Positions 7,530 through 16,361 are shown, counted from the first letter of the stretch. The stretch: DNA of 28,077 nucleotides from Dehalococcoidia bacterium UBA1141 (GCA_002311385.1 DCAE01000005.1:50703-78779), one strand, 5' to 3'. Notes: a model not told the origin generated them from the sequence alone. Made by a program: numbers and translations.

Positions 7530-8702
7530 ATGTTTAGCTACCTCAGCCACTTGGAGTGCACTCAGTGCGGCAAGACTTGCCCATGCGACCGGCTGATTAA
7601 GGTTAGTCCATGCTGCGGCAAAGTGCTGTTCGCTCGTTACGACCTAGCCAAGATGCGCAAAGAGGTAGACCGGGACGCTTTAGCCAGTCGGCCTCCCAAT
7701 ATGTGGCGCTATTCCGAACTGCTGCCGGTCAACGATCCCGCCAATGTTATTACCTTGGGAGAGGGTGGCACACCCCTGCTAGTAGCAAAGAGGCTTGGTG
7801 AGAGTTTGGGAATGGGGCATCTTTTTATAAAGGAAGAAGGCTTGAATCCCACCGGCACCTTCAAGGCCCGGGGCATAGCGGCCGCTGTATCCAAGGCCGT
7901 TGAATTGGGCGCCAAGGGGTTCACCATGCCCTCTGCTGGCAATGCCGCTGGCGCAGCGGCCACCTATTGCGCTCGAGCAGGCACCGAGCTAAAAGTGTTC
8001 ATGCCCAAGGACGCACCGGATGCCAATAAAAAAGAGTGCGTCCTTTCCGGCTCGGAACTGAACCTGGTTGATGGACTTATAAACGATGCCGGGCGACAGG
8101 CCGTTGCGGTGGCTGAAGAGCAAGACCTGTTCGACCTGTCAACCCTGAAGGAGCCATACCGGGCGGAAGGCAAGAAGACCATGGGGTTGGAAATCGCTCA
8201 GCAGTTGGGCTGGAAGATGCCCGACGCCATCATATATCCCACCGGCGGCGGCACGGGCATAATCGGCATGCACAAGGGGTTCAAGGAACTACTGGAATTG
8301 GGGTGGGTAGAAGGGAAACCGCCAAAATTCTTTGCCGTGCAGGCTTCGGGGTGCCAACCGGTCGTCAAGGCCTTCGATGAAGGGAAAGAATCGTCGGAGC
8401 TTTGGGAGAACGCGACCACTCTGGCCGACGGACTGCGAGTGCCCCACCCATTTGCCGATTACCTCATCTTGCAATCGTTGCGGGAGACCGGAGGCACGGC
8501 ATTGGCGGTGGAAGACGATGAGATGGTGGATGGTATGCATGAGTTGGCTTCTAAAGAGGGAGTTATCGCATGCCCCGAAGGGGCGGCTACCTTGGTTGGC
8601 TTAAAGCGCCTAATCAAAGAAGGCCAAATCGAACCTGGAATGTCTGTTATCCTGTTGAATACGGGTTCCGGATACAAGTATCTCCATCTGATTAAGGGTT
8701 AA
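7530..8702 (+). CDS. thrC: Threonine synthase
   Basis: This 390-residue PLP enzyme of the fold-type II class converts O-phosphohomoserine to threonine. A Cys-rich N-terminus (CTQC at 10-13, CPC at 17-19, CC at 28-29) resembles the zinc-ribbon found in many threonine synthases. The PLP Lys is Lys112 in NPTGTFKARG, the phosphate-binding loop is PTGGGTG (237-243), and LLNTGSGYKY is near the C-terminus. The full length and the Lys context argue against threonine dehydratase or cysteine synthase. The start has GAGGA seven to eight bases upstream. It leads a same-strand run with ispH, the YbhN-type gene and the DUF488 gene, although 60 bases separate it from ispH. Confidence 0.93.
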   Translation: MFSYLSHLECTQCGKTCPCDRLIKVSPCCGKVLFARYDLAKMRKEVDRDALASRPPNMWRYSELLPVNDPANVITLGEGGTPLLVAKRLGESLGMGHLFIKEEGLNPTGTFKARGIAAAVSKAVELGAKGFTMPSAGNAAGAAATYCARAGTELKVFMPKDAPDANKKECVLSGSELNLVDGLINDAGRQAVAVAEEQDLFDLSTLKEPYRAEGKKTMGLEIAQQLGWKMPDAIIYPTGGGTGIIGMHKGFKELLELGWVEGKPPKFFAVQASGCQPVVKAFDEGKESSELWENATTLADGLRVPHPFADYLILQSLRETGGTALAVEDDEMVDGMHELASKEGVIACPEGAATLVGLKRLIKEGQIEPGMSVILLNTGSGYKYLHLIKG

Positions 8703-8762
8703 AAATCTTCACCTGGCTGAAGGCGAAAGCCAGCGGCTGGGCAACTATATGGAGGTAGCGAC

Positions 8763-9662
8763 TTGGAAGTGATTCTTAGTTCGCCTCGTGGTTTTTGCGC
8801 TGGAGTGGTGCGGTCTATCGATATCGTGGATATCTGCCTTCGTAAATATGGCCACCCTGTGTACGTGAAACATCAGATTGTCCATAATCCCCACGTGGTT
8901 GCCGACTTGGAGCGCAAGGGCGCAATCACCGTAGAGACCGTTGATGAAATACCTGAAGGCTCGGTGGTGGTGTTCTCGGCCCACGGTTCACCCCCGGAGG
9001 ACTTTGAAAAGGCTAAAGAGAGGGGCTTGAAGGTAATCGACGCAGTTTGCCCTCTAGTCACCCGGGTGCACAACGAAGCCAAGAAATACCACCGTGAGGG
9101 CAAGAAGGTCCTATTGGTGGGGCACGTGGGTCATCAAGAAGTTCGAGGCACAATGGGGCAGGTGGAAATGACATTGATACCCGACGACTCGGATGCCCAG
9201 TTACCCGATTGGGACGAGGATGAGAACGTGGCGGTGCTCACCCAGACCACTTTGTCCATCACCGATACCGCCAGGGCCATCGATGCGATCAAGGGCCGAT
9301 TCTACAACGCAGTGGTGCGCAACGACGTTTGCTACGCCACCACCAACCGGCAACAAGCGATAATCCATATCGCTGGGATGGTGGAATTGGTGCTGGTCAT
9401 CGGTGCGCCGAATAGCTCGAATTGCAACCGGCTCAGGGAAGTCGCCGAGGCCCAAGGCGTCACGTCTTATCTGATTAACGGCCCTGATGAGATTAATCCC
9501 AGTTGGATAAAGGGCATAGATAAGGTTGGCATCACTTCCGGCGCCTCCACTCCAGAGGTACTTGTAGAGAGCGTGATTCACGCACTGGCACCGGAAAAAG
9601 TGACCATGTTGGAAGGGGTGGAAGAAGACGTGGAGTTCACCTTGCCCAAGGAATTGCGATAG
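8763..9662 (+). CDS. ispH: 4-hydroxy-3-methylbut-2-enyl diphosphate reductase (IspH/LytB)
   Basis: The protein has 299 residues. It is the last enzyme of the MEP isoprenoid pathway, reducing HMBPP to IPP and DMAPP with a 4Fe-4S cluster held by three Cys, here Cys12 (PRGFCAGV), Cys96 (DAVCPLV) and Cys190 (NDVCYAT). Substrate-binding His41, His74 and His124 are present, as is the SSN motif in GAPNSSNCNRL. Translation starts at TTG: GGAGGT at 8751-8756 is six bases upstream and the next residues already form the family's first beta strand, so no ATG alternative fits. Presence of ispH indicates the non-mevalonate pathway in this organism. Confidence 0.97.
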   Translation: MEVILSSPRGFCAGVVRSIDIVDICLRKYGHPVYVKHQIVHNPHVVADLERKGAITVETVDEIPEGSVVVFSAHGSPPEDFEKAKERGLKVIDAVCPLVTRVHNEAKKYHREGKKVLLVGHVGHQEVRGTMGQVEMTLIPDDSDAQLPDWDEDENVAVLTQTTLSITDTARAIDAIKGRFYNAVVRNDVCYATTNRQQAIIHIAGMVELVLVIGAPNSSNCNRLREVAEAQGVTSYLINGPDEINPSWIKGIDKVGITSGASTPEVLVESVIHALAPEKVTMLEGVEEDVEFTLPKELR

Positions 9663-9686
9663 CGATGGACTTGGCCTCGTGTTCTG

Positions 9687-10826
9687 ATGCGCCGGTTTAG
9701 CCGTCAAATCAGCGGCTCGGTTGATTTAAAAAGCCGAGCATTTACTCTCCCCGCCTTGGTCTCCTTGGCCTTGGCCGCCGCTTTTCTGGTATTTCTGATA
9801 ACCCGTTTCGATGTTGATTTCGGCGTAACCTGGAAGCAACTAAAGGGAAGCAACCCCTGGCTTTTAGCGGCGGCGGTCCTAGTTCACTACACTACCTTCA
9901 TTTTCCGCGGCGCAAGGTGGCGCGTCTTTCTCCAAAATGCTCAGCAGAACGCCAAAGATTGCGACAACGAGTTAGCAACCGCCAGAGATGTGCCCGGGAT
10001 CCTTTATTGCAGCCAACTGGTTCTGCTGGGCTGGTTTGCCAACGCCATCGGTTGGCTACGCTTGGGCGACGCCTACCGGGCCTACCTCTACCGGGAGGAG
10101 CAGGGTGCCTCGTTCTCCCGCACCATCGGCACCATCCTGGCTGAAAGAGTAACGGACGCCTTCTTGGTGGCCGGTTTGCTAATCATCGCAGTCCCATTCT
10201 TGGTAGACCGGGACGGTGGCGCAGCATGGACCGTGCTGGCGGTGTCTCTCACCATGCTGGCTGGCCTTGGTATCCTATTAGCAGCCATGACTGGGGGCCG
10301 TGAGTTGGTCTTGAAGAAGCTGCCCTCATGGCTGGGTCAAAGATACACTCGCTTCCATCAAGGAACCCTGGGCAGCTTTCGCCGGATGGTACCGGTAAGC
10401 ATCTTGGGGCTGTTGGGTTGGATGGCGGAGGTGGGGCGGCTATATCTGGTGGTGCAGGCGCTGGACTTGGACATCAGCTTTCCCTTGGTGATTTTCTTGA
10501 CCCTGGCCAACTCCCTGCTTACCCTGGTGCCCACGCCGGGAGGATTCGGCGCTGTTGAGTCGGGAGTCGCCGGGCTGGTGGTGCGTTTCTCCACTTTGAC
10601 GGGAAGCGTCGCCGCCGCATTGGTATTGGTGGACCGCGCTATAACCTACCTGAGCATCATAGTTGTGGGGGCTGCTCTGTGCATCGGCCGACAAGCGTTC
10701 CACCGCCGTTTGGTGTCCGTCCCGGATGCCAGCCTGGATGCCGGGGAGTTGGTGCGACCTTCTACGGTTGCGGCCTCGGGAGGCTTACCAAGCACGTCAT
10801 CCGGCGAAGAGAAGGGTGACAACTAA
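9687..10826 (+). CDS. YbhN/UPF0104-type integral membrane protein (LPG-synthase TM-domain family)
   Basis: This 379-residue protein has about eight hydrophobic segments, starting with one at residues 20-40. Characteristic family features are the FRGARWRVFL segment after TM2, the E-R-x-x-D cytoplasmic stretch (LAERVTDAFLV), and the strongly conserved PTPGGFGAVESG turn near residue 290. Relatives are the transmembrane part of lysylphosphatidylglycerol synthase without its aminoacyl-transferase domain, thought to be lipid or glycolipid flippases. The C-terminal 35 residues are hydrophilic and Ser/Gly-rich. The gene starts 24 bases after ispH and ends two bases before the DUF488 start, consistent with one transcript. 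The precise substrate is unknown. Confidence 0.82.
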   Translation: MRRFSRQISGSVDLKSRAFTLPALVSLALAAAFLVFLITRFDVDFGVTWKQLKGSNPWLLAAAVLVHYTTFIFRGARWRVFLQNAQQNAKDCDNELATARDVPGILYCSQLVLLGWFANAIGWLRLGDAYRAYLYREEQGASFSRTIGTILAERVTDAFLVAGLLIIAVPFLVDRDGGAAWTVLAVSLTMLAGLGILLAAMTGGRELVLKKLPSWLGQRYTRFHQGTLGSFRRMVPVSILGLLGWMAEVGRLYLVVQALDLDISFPLVIFLTLANSLLTLVPTPGGFGAVESGVAGLVVRFSTLTGSVAAALVLVDRAITYLSIIVVGAALCIGRQAFHRRLVSVPDASLDAGELVRPSTVAASGGLPSTSSGEEKGDN

Positions 10827-10828
10827 CC

Positions 10829-11200
10829 ATGTTGTACACCGCAAGCTTCTATGACCCCGAAGATTGGGTCGGTCGACGCTACAGGGTGTCCCGGGCTCAT
10901 CCTCGTGGCAAGCAGACCGACTGGGAGTTGGCACCCAGTCTGTACCCAGATAGGTTGCTGCTCGACGCATACCGGGAAGGGTCGGTGGACTTCAACATCA
11001 TGTCCATAGAGTACCGGTTGGCTTTGGATTTGAGCTATAAGAAATACGGGGAATTTCGGGACTGGGTTGACGGGTTGGCTGAAGCTGAGGACTTCACTTT
11101 GCTCTGTTTCGAGCGTGGTGAGAAGCTGTGCCACCGGAGAGTGGCGGCTCAGTGGCTCTTGGAGCGTGCGCCGGGCCTCGAATCCGGCCACCTGCGGTGA
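10829..11200 (+). CDS. DUF488 family protein
   Basis: The protein has 123 residues. The diagnostic C-terminal motif is present: LLCFERGEKLCHRRVAAQWL (about 93-112), with the paired Cys and the CHR core. DUF488 proteins are small and mostly uncharacterised, and are often encoded beside nucleic-acid or stress genes. No enzyme activity can be assigned. It begins two bases after the preceding stop, so translation is probably coupled. It converges on gpsA, and the 97-base gap between them holds a hairpin, TGCGCC/GGCGCA (11222-11236), without a T-run. Confidence 0.8.
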   Translation: MLYTASFYDPEDWVGRRYRVSRAHPRGKQTDWELAPSLYPDRLLLDAYREGSVDFNIMSIEYRLALDLSYKKYGEFRDWVDGLAEAEDFTLLCFERGEKLCHRRVAAQWLLERAPGLESGHLR

Positions 11201-11297
11201 CTACCTGCGGCAGGGGTCAGGTGCGCCACCGGCGCAAGGAGCCGTCATGCTCTCAACAATTTGGCGGGGGCAGACGGTTGCTGCCTGGTTAGATCGC

Positions 11298-12308
11298 CTA
11301 ACGTTCTGATCTGGGCGGGCGGCCCATCAACTCGGCGACGGCTTCTTGGATGGACAGCCCTTCAAAAAGCACGCGGTGGGTGGTTTGGGCTATGGGCATT
11401 TCCACATTCAACTTGGCCGCCAATCCCACGGCTGCTTTGGTGGCGTTCACACCCTCGGCCACGTTGTCCATGGACTTCTCAATATCGGGCCAAGTCCGGC
11501 CCAAGGCCAATTGCTCTCCCACGTAGCGGTTGCGGCTCAGTTTGCTGCTACAGGTAGCGATTACGTCGCCAAGTCCCGCCAGTCCGGCGAAGGTCATAGG
11601 GTTGGCGCCCGCCGCAACTCCCAGGCGGGTAATCTCCGCCAAGCCGCGGGTTATGAAGGACGATTTGGCATTGTCTCCGGCGTCCATACCGTCGCCGATG
11701 CCCGCTCCCAGAGCGATAATGTTCTTTAGGGTGCCTGCCAGCTCAACGCCCACGATATCGTCGCTGGTGTACACACGGAAGGAACTGGTCATCAATATCG
11801 ACTGGGCTTCGGCTGTTTTCTCCGGGTCACGCCCGGCAATCACGGTGGATGAAATCTTGCCCTGGATGATTTCGTGGGCCAGGTTGGGTCCGGATAGAGC
11901 GCAGATGCCCGAGTGAAACTCAGAGTCAAGTTCCTGCTCCAAAACCTGGCTCATCCGTTCACCGCCGGGAAGCTCCAAGCCTTTGGCGGCGCTAACAACT
12001 ATCGTGCCGGAAGTCAGGCTGCTGCTTATCCACCGGATGTTTTGCCGAAGTTGGTGAGAGGGAACAGCCAGAATCACCAGTGCGGCGGAGGAAATCGATC
12101 CTTTAAGGTCGCTAGAAATCCTGAGGCCCGATGGGAACGGTACATCGGGTAGGAAGCGCATGTTGCGGCGCTTGGAGTCCAGTTCTTCGGCCTCGGAATC
12201 CGTTCGCGCTACCAAGCAGACCGAAACGGCATTACGCGCCAAGATGATGCCCAGGGTGGTTCCCCAAGTGGTGGTGCCGATTACTGCAACTGATTTCGTC
12301 AATGCCAA
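11298..12308 (-). CDS. gpsA: NAD(P)-dependent glycerol-3-phosphate dehydrogenase
   Basis: GpsA makes sn-glycerol-3-phosphate for phospholipid synthesis, matching its neighbour plsY. I chose the TTG at 12306-12308, giving 336 residues, because the Rossmann strand KSVAVIGTTTWGTTLG begins at once and the upstream open frame overlaps plsY with no family-like sequence. A second TTG two codons later is equally possible, and no strong ribosome-binding site marks either. Family motifs are present: AVPSHQLR, SGPNLAHEI, the catalytic-Lys region GTLKNIIALGAGIGDGM and the C-terminal GLAGLGDVIATCSS. The nucleotide loop is GTTTWG where most GpsA have GAGxWG, so the second Gly is Thr. Confidence 0.93.
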   Translation of the reverse strand: MALTKSVAVIGTTTWGTTLGIILARNAVSVCLVARTDSEAEELDSKRRNMRFLPDVPFPSGLRISSDLKGSISSAALVILAVPSHQLRQNIRWISSSLTSGTIVVSAAKGLELPGGERMSQVLEQELDSEFHSGICALSGPNLAHEIIQGKISSTVIAGRDPEKTAEAQSILMTSSFRVYTSDDIVGVELAGTLKNIIALGAGIGDGMDAGDNAKSSFITRGLAEITRLGVAAGANPMTFAGLAGLGDVIATCSSKLSRNRYVGEQLALGRTWPDIEKSMDNVAEGVNATKAAVGLAAKLNVEMPIAQTTHRVLFEGLSIQEAVAELMGRPPRSER

Positions 12309-12387
12309 TCGCTTGTGATTATCTTGTAATCTTAACGTTTTTCTAAGGCTGAGCTTGCTAAGACTGAGGTTTGGGATTGACCTGCGT

Positions 12388-13107
12388 CTAGTTGGCTTGA
12401 GTGGCGGATTGGCCCAAGCGCCTCTCAGTCCCATTCCGAATCCGGCGAATGTTGGCGCGGTGCTGCCAGATGATTATAGACATAGTGAAAACCGCATACA
12501 CGGAGTAGCCGGAGGAATATATGCCTGCAAGGCCCAAGCCGATGATTGCGATACAAGTAATGACCACTCCCAACACCGAGCCCAGTGACAGGTAACGGCT
12601 CACAATTGTGATTGGAATGAAGGCCGAGAGACCTATGGCTGCAGCTATGGGCGCCATCATAACCAGGCTGCCCAAGCCGGTGGCAATGCCCCGCCCACCC
12701 CGAAATCCCAGGAACACCGGCCAGTTGTGACCCACCAATACAGCTAATCCCGCAGTTACTTCTCCGGCAGTGGAGTCGATAATCTGCCTTGCCAGTAGCA
12801 CCGCCAAGACTCCTTTGCCGAAATCTAGCAACAAGACCGCCGCAGCAAATTTGCCGCCACCGGTGCGGAGCACATTGGTCATACCGATGCCACCGCTACC
12901 GTAGTCCCGTATGTCCACACCCCGGCGCCACTGCAACAGCATGTAGCCCCAAGGTACTGAGCCTACGATGTAGGAAAGAGAGAGGACGGCAGCGTACCGA
13001 GCCAAGTCCGATTCGTCCTCCATGGTCAAGAACACCGCCACAACGGCGGCGGTGATGGCTGGCAACACAGTAAAAGTGAACAGTGCGGGATGCAGGGGTT
13101 TATTCAT
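12388..13107 (-). CDS. plsY: Glycerol-3-phosphate acyltransferase PlsY
   Basis: This 239-residue membrane protein transfers the acyl group from acyl-phosphate to glycerol-3-phosphate. Signature loops are SYIVGSVPWGY, GSGGIGMTNVLRTGG (about 71-85) and GHNWPVFLGFRGGRG (about 126-140). It is about 40 residues longer than typical PlsY because of an extra N-terminal hydrophobic segment (residues 8-28). An internal ATG at 13021-13023 would give the standard length, and no ribosome-binding site decides between them. It lies between der and gpsA on the same strand, and with gpsA forms two consecutive steps of phosphatidate synthesis. Confidence 0.94.
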   Translation of the reverse strand: MNKPLHPALFTFTVLPAITAAVVAVFLTMEDESDLARYAAVLSLSYIVGSVPWGYMLLQWRRGVDIRDYGSGGIGMTNVLRTGGGKFAAAVLLLDFGKGVLAVLLARQIIDSTAGEVTAGLAVLVGHNWPVFLGFRGGRGIATGLGSLVMMAPIAAAIGLSAFIPITIVSRYLSLGSVLGVVITCIAIIGLGLAGIYSSGYSVYAVFTMSIIIWQHRANIRRIRNGTERRLGQSATQAN

Positions 13108-13170
13108 TACTTTTGAGAGGCTGGTCCCGGCTCTGCCGATGTTAGAGCGGCAATTATCCGGTGTAAGCGA

Positions 13171-14550
13171 TTACGTTCTGAAGAGCAACCTCAGATGTGT
13201 CTGGTCAAAGCCGAAACTGGCGCGCAACTTGTTCTCCAAGTAGCGTTGATAGGAGAAGTGTACCAACGACGGATTATCAACTGTGAATAAAAAGGTGGGC
13301 GGATTTACGTCAACTTGCCGCAACCGGCTGATGTGAAGCCGGTTGTGCCGACGCTTGCCTTTGCCCACCGGCGGAGCATGAGCAGCCATTGCGTCTGCCA
13401 GAACGTATTGCAATTCCCGCGCTGGCACAAAGCGCAATCGCTCCCGCCACACCTCCAAGGCAGTCTGCATCAGTCCGGTAATCCCTCGGCGGTTCAACGC
13501 TGAGGTAAAAACAACGGGGACGTAGGGCATGAAATGCAGCTTTTCTCTTACCTTGGCCACCGCCCGCTCTCTGGACCACCAAGCGTCCCGGTCCATCAAG
13601 TCCCACTTGTTTATCACCACAATCAGACCCCGGCAGACGTCCCAAGCGAGTCCGGCGATGTGAGCGTCTTGTGCTGCGGCCAGTTCCGAAGCATCGACGA
13701 CCAGCAGAGCGATATCGCTGCGGTTCACTGCGCTAACTGCACGGATAACGCTGTATTTCTCTATTCCAGGCTGAACGGATCCGGGACGCCGGATTCCGGC
13801 CGTGTCTATGAGGGTAATGTCGTGCCCCATGTAGGTCATGCTGGTATCCAGAGCGTCTCTGGTTGTTCCTGCAACCTGGCTGACGATGGAGCGCTCCTCT
13901 CCCAATATTGCGTTCAGCAACATGGACTTGCCCACGTTGGTACGGCCCACGATAGAAAGTTTTAGCTGGGTTGGATCGTTGGGCACAGGCGCTTCCATAT
14001 CTTCGTCGGAAGTTTCCGGATATGAGTCCAACGGCGGGAAGCGGGCAAGAACCTTGTCCATGAGGGAGTAGATACCGTAGTTGTGGTAGGCGCTTATGGG
14101 CACCGGATCGCCCAACCCCAGTTGGTAAAACTCGGAGGCGTCGAATTCCCGGGTTTCGTTGTCCACCTTGTTAACGGCCAAGAGGATGGGTTTTTCTGTG
14201 CGCCTAAGTCGTTCCGCCACCACATGGTCGGCATTGGTTAGGCCCTCGGTGACATCGGTCATGAATATGATTATGTCGGCGGAAGTCATGGCCATTTCCG
14301 CTTGTTCCTGAACCTTCTCCCGGATGCTTCCTTCCGGGTTCTGCTCCAAGCCACCCGTGTCAATCAAGATGAATTCGTAGTCATCCCACTTGACTTGGGA
14401 AATCAGCCGGTCACGGGTAGTGCCAGCAACTTCGGACACAATGGCTTGGCGGCGTCCCACAATCCGGTTAAAGAACGAGGACTTGCCAACGTTGGGTCTT
14501 CCTATAACTGCGACTATGGGTTGGGGCAAAGCAGCGCTCCCGGCTAGCAA
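13171..14550 (-). CDS. der: Ribosome-associated GTPase Der (EngA)
   Basis: This 459-residue protein has tandem GTPase domains and a C-terminal KH-like domain, the arrangement unique to Der, needed for 50S subunit maturation. G domain 1 has GRPNVGKS (17-24), DTGG (64-67) and NKVD (127-130); G domain 2 has GRTNVGKS (202-209), DTAG (249-252) and NKWD (314-317). The KH-like domain follows from about 350. The start is a TTG at 14548-14550 overlapping the argF stop by seven bases (TTGCTAG), indicating coupling. The frame closes with no ATG nearer the first GTPase motif. Confidence 0.97.
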   Translation of the reverse strand: MLAGSAALPQPIVAVIGRPNVGKSSFFNRIVGRRQAIVSEVAGTTRDRLISQVKWDDYEFILIDTGGLEQNPEGSIREKVQEQAEMAMTSADIIIFMTDVTEGLTNADHVVAERLRRTEKPILLAVNKVDNETREFDASEFYQLGLGDPVPISAYHNYGIYSLMDKVLARFPPLDSYPETSDEDMEAPVPNDPTQLKLSIVGRTNVGKSMLLNAILGEERSIVSQVAGTTRDALDTSMTYMGHDITLIDTAGIRRPGSVQPGIEKYSVIRAVSAVNRSDIALLVVDASELAAAQDAHIAGLAWDVCRGLIVVINKWDLMDRDAWWSRERAVAKVREKLHFMPYVPVVFTSALNRRGITGLMQTALEVWRERLRFVPARELQYVLADAMAAHAPPVGKGKRRHNRLHISRLRQVDVNPPTFLFTVDNPSLVHFSYQRYLENKLRASFGFDQTHLRLLFRT

Positions 14551-15452
14551 AGTATTAATTCCAACAGTGCCATCTGTGCGTACAGCCGATTGTGTGCCTG
14601 TTGGTAAGCTACGGATTGGGGGTGTTCCAGCATTCCTTCAGGCACCTCCTCTCCGTAATGAGCTGGCATATCGTGCATGAAAATGGCGCCCTTCTTGGCC
14701 TGAGAGAGCAACTCCGGGTCCACCATGTAACCCTTGAAAGCCTCCCGGCGTTTGGCCGCCTCCTGCTCCTGTCCCATGCTGGCCCATACGTCGGTGTAAA
14801 CAGTGTCAGCGTCAGCGACAGCTTCCGCAGGGTGTGTGAATTCCAAAACATGGCCCGAACGCGACCTCTGCCGGGCCAAGGCCACCGACTCACTGTCTAA
14901 ATTATAACCGTCGGGAGTGGCAATGGCGAAGGTAGCTCCCAAGGCGGGCAAAGCCAGGCACAGACTCCGGGAAACGTTGTTCCCGTCGCCGATGAATGCC
15001 AACTTTTTGCCTTTTATGCCCCCTAAATGTTCTTCCATAGTGAGTAGGTCGGCCAAAGTCTGGCAGGGATGCTCCCAATCGGAAAGAGCATTCACCACCG
15101 GCACGCTAGCATAGCTGGCCAATTCCTCCATCACATTATGGGAGGATACTCGGGCGATGATGCAGTCCACATAGCCCGAGAGCACCCTGGCGATGTCGGA
15201 AACCGGCTCCCGGGTGCCCAGCCTAACTTCATCCTCTCCCAGGTATACGGAGTATCCACCCAGGCGGCTAATGCCGACCTGAAAGCTGGTGCGAGTGCGT
15301 AGGGAGGGCTTATCAAAAATCAGGGCGACGTTTTTGTTAGCGAGGGGGGTGGAAGGTTCTTCAGACTTGATTAGCTTGGCCCGGTGGACGATTTTCATCG
15401 TCTCATCCGGCGTCAAGCCGGTAATGGACAAAATGTCCCTTTTTGTTGACAT
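14544..15452 (-). CDS. argF: Ornithine carbamoyltransferase-family enzyme
   Basis: The start at the ATG 15450-15452 gives 302 residues, the normal family length; the frame is open 38 codons further upstream but without family-like sequence. Carbamoyl-phosphate motifs SLRTRT (50-55) and HPCQ (128-131) and the ornithine-side GDGNN (155-159) and SMGQE loop (225-229) are all present, so it should make citrulline from ornithine in arginine synthesis. The catalytic HCLP motif is changed to HDMP (260-263), so the Cys that contacts ornithine is Asp. The following AHYGEEV is otherwise standard. Either the lineage uses an Asp variant or the amino acceptor differs. It is the first gene of the argF-der-plsY-gpsA run. 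Confidence 0.9.
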   Translation of the reverse strand: MSTKRDILSITGLTPDETMKIVHRAKLIKSEEPSTPLANKNVALIFDKPSLRTRTSFQVGISRLGGYSVYLGEDEVRLGTREPVSDIARVLSGYVDCIIARVSSHNVMEELASYASVPVVNALSDWEHPCQTLADLLTMEEHLGGIKGKKLAFIGDGNNVSRSLCLALPALGATFAIATPDGYNLDSESVALARQRSRSGHVLEFTHPAEAVADADTVYTDVWASMGQEQEAAKRREAFKGYMVDPELLSQAKKGAIFMHDMPAHYGEEVPEGMLEHPQSVAYQQAHNRLYAQMALLELILC

Positions 15453-15715
15453 ATCGGTAGCTTCTTGGCAGCCTTTTGAGGTTGCAGGGTATATCATACC
15501 AAATCCCCAATTAAAGCTGCGCCTGGCAGCATTTCTCGCCTCGTAGGTTTTGGACCTCGTAGTCATCAGCTTGGCATCTGGTATGATGACGTTTTCTGGC
15601 GTTACAAGCTAGGGTGACCAGGTTGAATCATAAGTTTGAGAGTCGAGAGACTCGACCTGTTCACACAATCGAGACTAAATCTCCCGGACTAAATACCAGC
15701 AGGAGGCGAAAGTTC

Positions 15716-16066
15716 ATGGTGGGCCCAAAGATTAGCCCAGGACTGCGCGGTCAAAAGCAAACATTTGTGTGTGAGCACAATGTGGCGCCCCATGTGCACA
15801 AATTTAGCACACCATCAATGATTCAACTTATGGAGCAAGCGTCTCAGGCAGCGGTGGACGAATACTTGGAAAAAGGCCAGACCTCCGTGGGTATCGAGGT
15901 CAACATCCGTCACCTGGCGCCAGCCGATATCGGGGCAACAATCATTGCCCACGCCGAGCTTCTGGAAGTGGATCGGAAGCGGCTTACCTTTCGCGTTGAA
16001 GCTTTTGACGGCGACCGGAAGCTGGGAGAAGGCACCCACCGGCGGGCGGTAATCGACCTTCCCTGA
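15716..16066 (+). CDS. Hotdog-fold thioesterase of the FlK (fluoroacetyl-CoA thioesterase) type
   Basis: The start at ATG 15716 is fixed by AGGAGG nine bases upstream (15701-15706); the longer open frame is leader sequence. The 116-residue protein is a single hotdog domain. Thr32, Glu40 and His66 (STPSMIQLMEQ and IRHLAP) have exactly the spacing, 8 and 26, of the FlK catalytic triad Thr42/Glu50/His76. FlK hydrolyses fluoroacetyl-CoA, but most family members are annotated only as acyl-CoA thioesterases, so substrate specificity is open. It stands alone, divergent from argF, upstream of the TIR gene by about 300 bases. Confidence 0.85.
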   Translation: MVGPKISPGLRGQKQTFVCEHNVAPHVHKFSTPSMIQLMEQASQAAVDEYLEKGQTSVGIEVNIRHLAPADIGATIIAHAELLEVDRKRLTFRVEAFDGDRKLGEGTHRRAVIDLP

Positions 16067-16203
16067 TCCAACCTGACCTTCAAGATTGGCTACCCGCCTG
16101 AAGTGGCCTATGCTAAAATCACCCTGCTATAGAGCAAGCGGTTATGAGCCTAGATTAGCCGCCATCGTGGGCGACATTGATTTGAGGCCCTAACGCCTCA
16201 GCA

Positions 16204-16321
16204 GGTGGTCTAGTCGCACCACCCCCTAGTGGAGCAATTACCCAAAATTGGACGATATCGGGCACCCATTGCGGGCATCCGGATAGTTTGGGTGCCGCAT
16301 ACGGCCCGGAAATATTTCCGG
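16204..16321. promoter_or_regulatory. Cluster of palindromes in the gap before the pentapeptide-TIR gene
   Basis: The 295-base gap at 16067-16361 holds three symmetrical elements. GGTGGT/ACCACC pairs 16204-16209 with 16218-16223. GGCACCCA/TGGGTGCC pairs 16261-16268 with 16289-16296. CCGGAAATATTTCCGG (16306-16321) is a perfect 16-bp palindrome 40 bases before the TIR start. The last looks like a dimeric-repressor operator; the first two could be leader or terminator hairpins, without T-runs. Confidence 0.45.
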
Positions 16322-16361
16322 TGATGATACCGGGGACAATCAATCATTTGGAGTAACTAGA

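Noticed and set aside
9201..9707. 168-codon minus-strand ORF antisense to ispH
   Set aside because: ispH carries all catalytic Cys and His residues in the plus frame; the antisense frame has no recognisable motif.
12309..12434. N-terminal extension of gpsA by 42 codons
   Set aside because: It overlaps the end of plsY, is Arg/Leu-rich with no family similarity, and precedes the Rossmann strand that normally starts GpsA.
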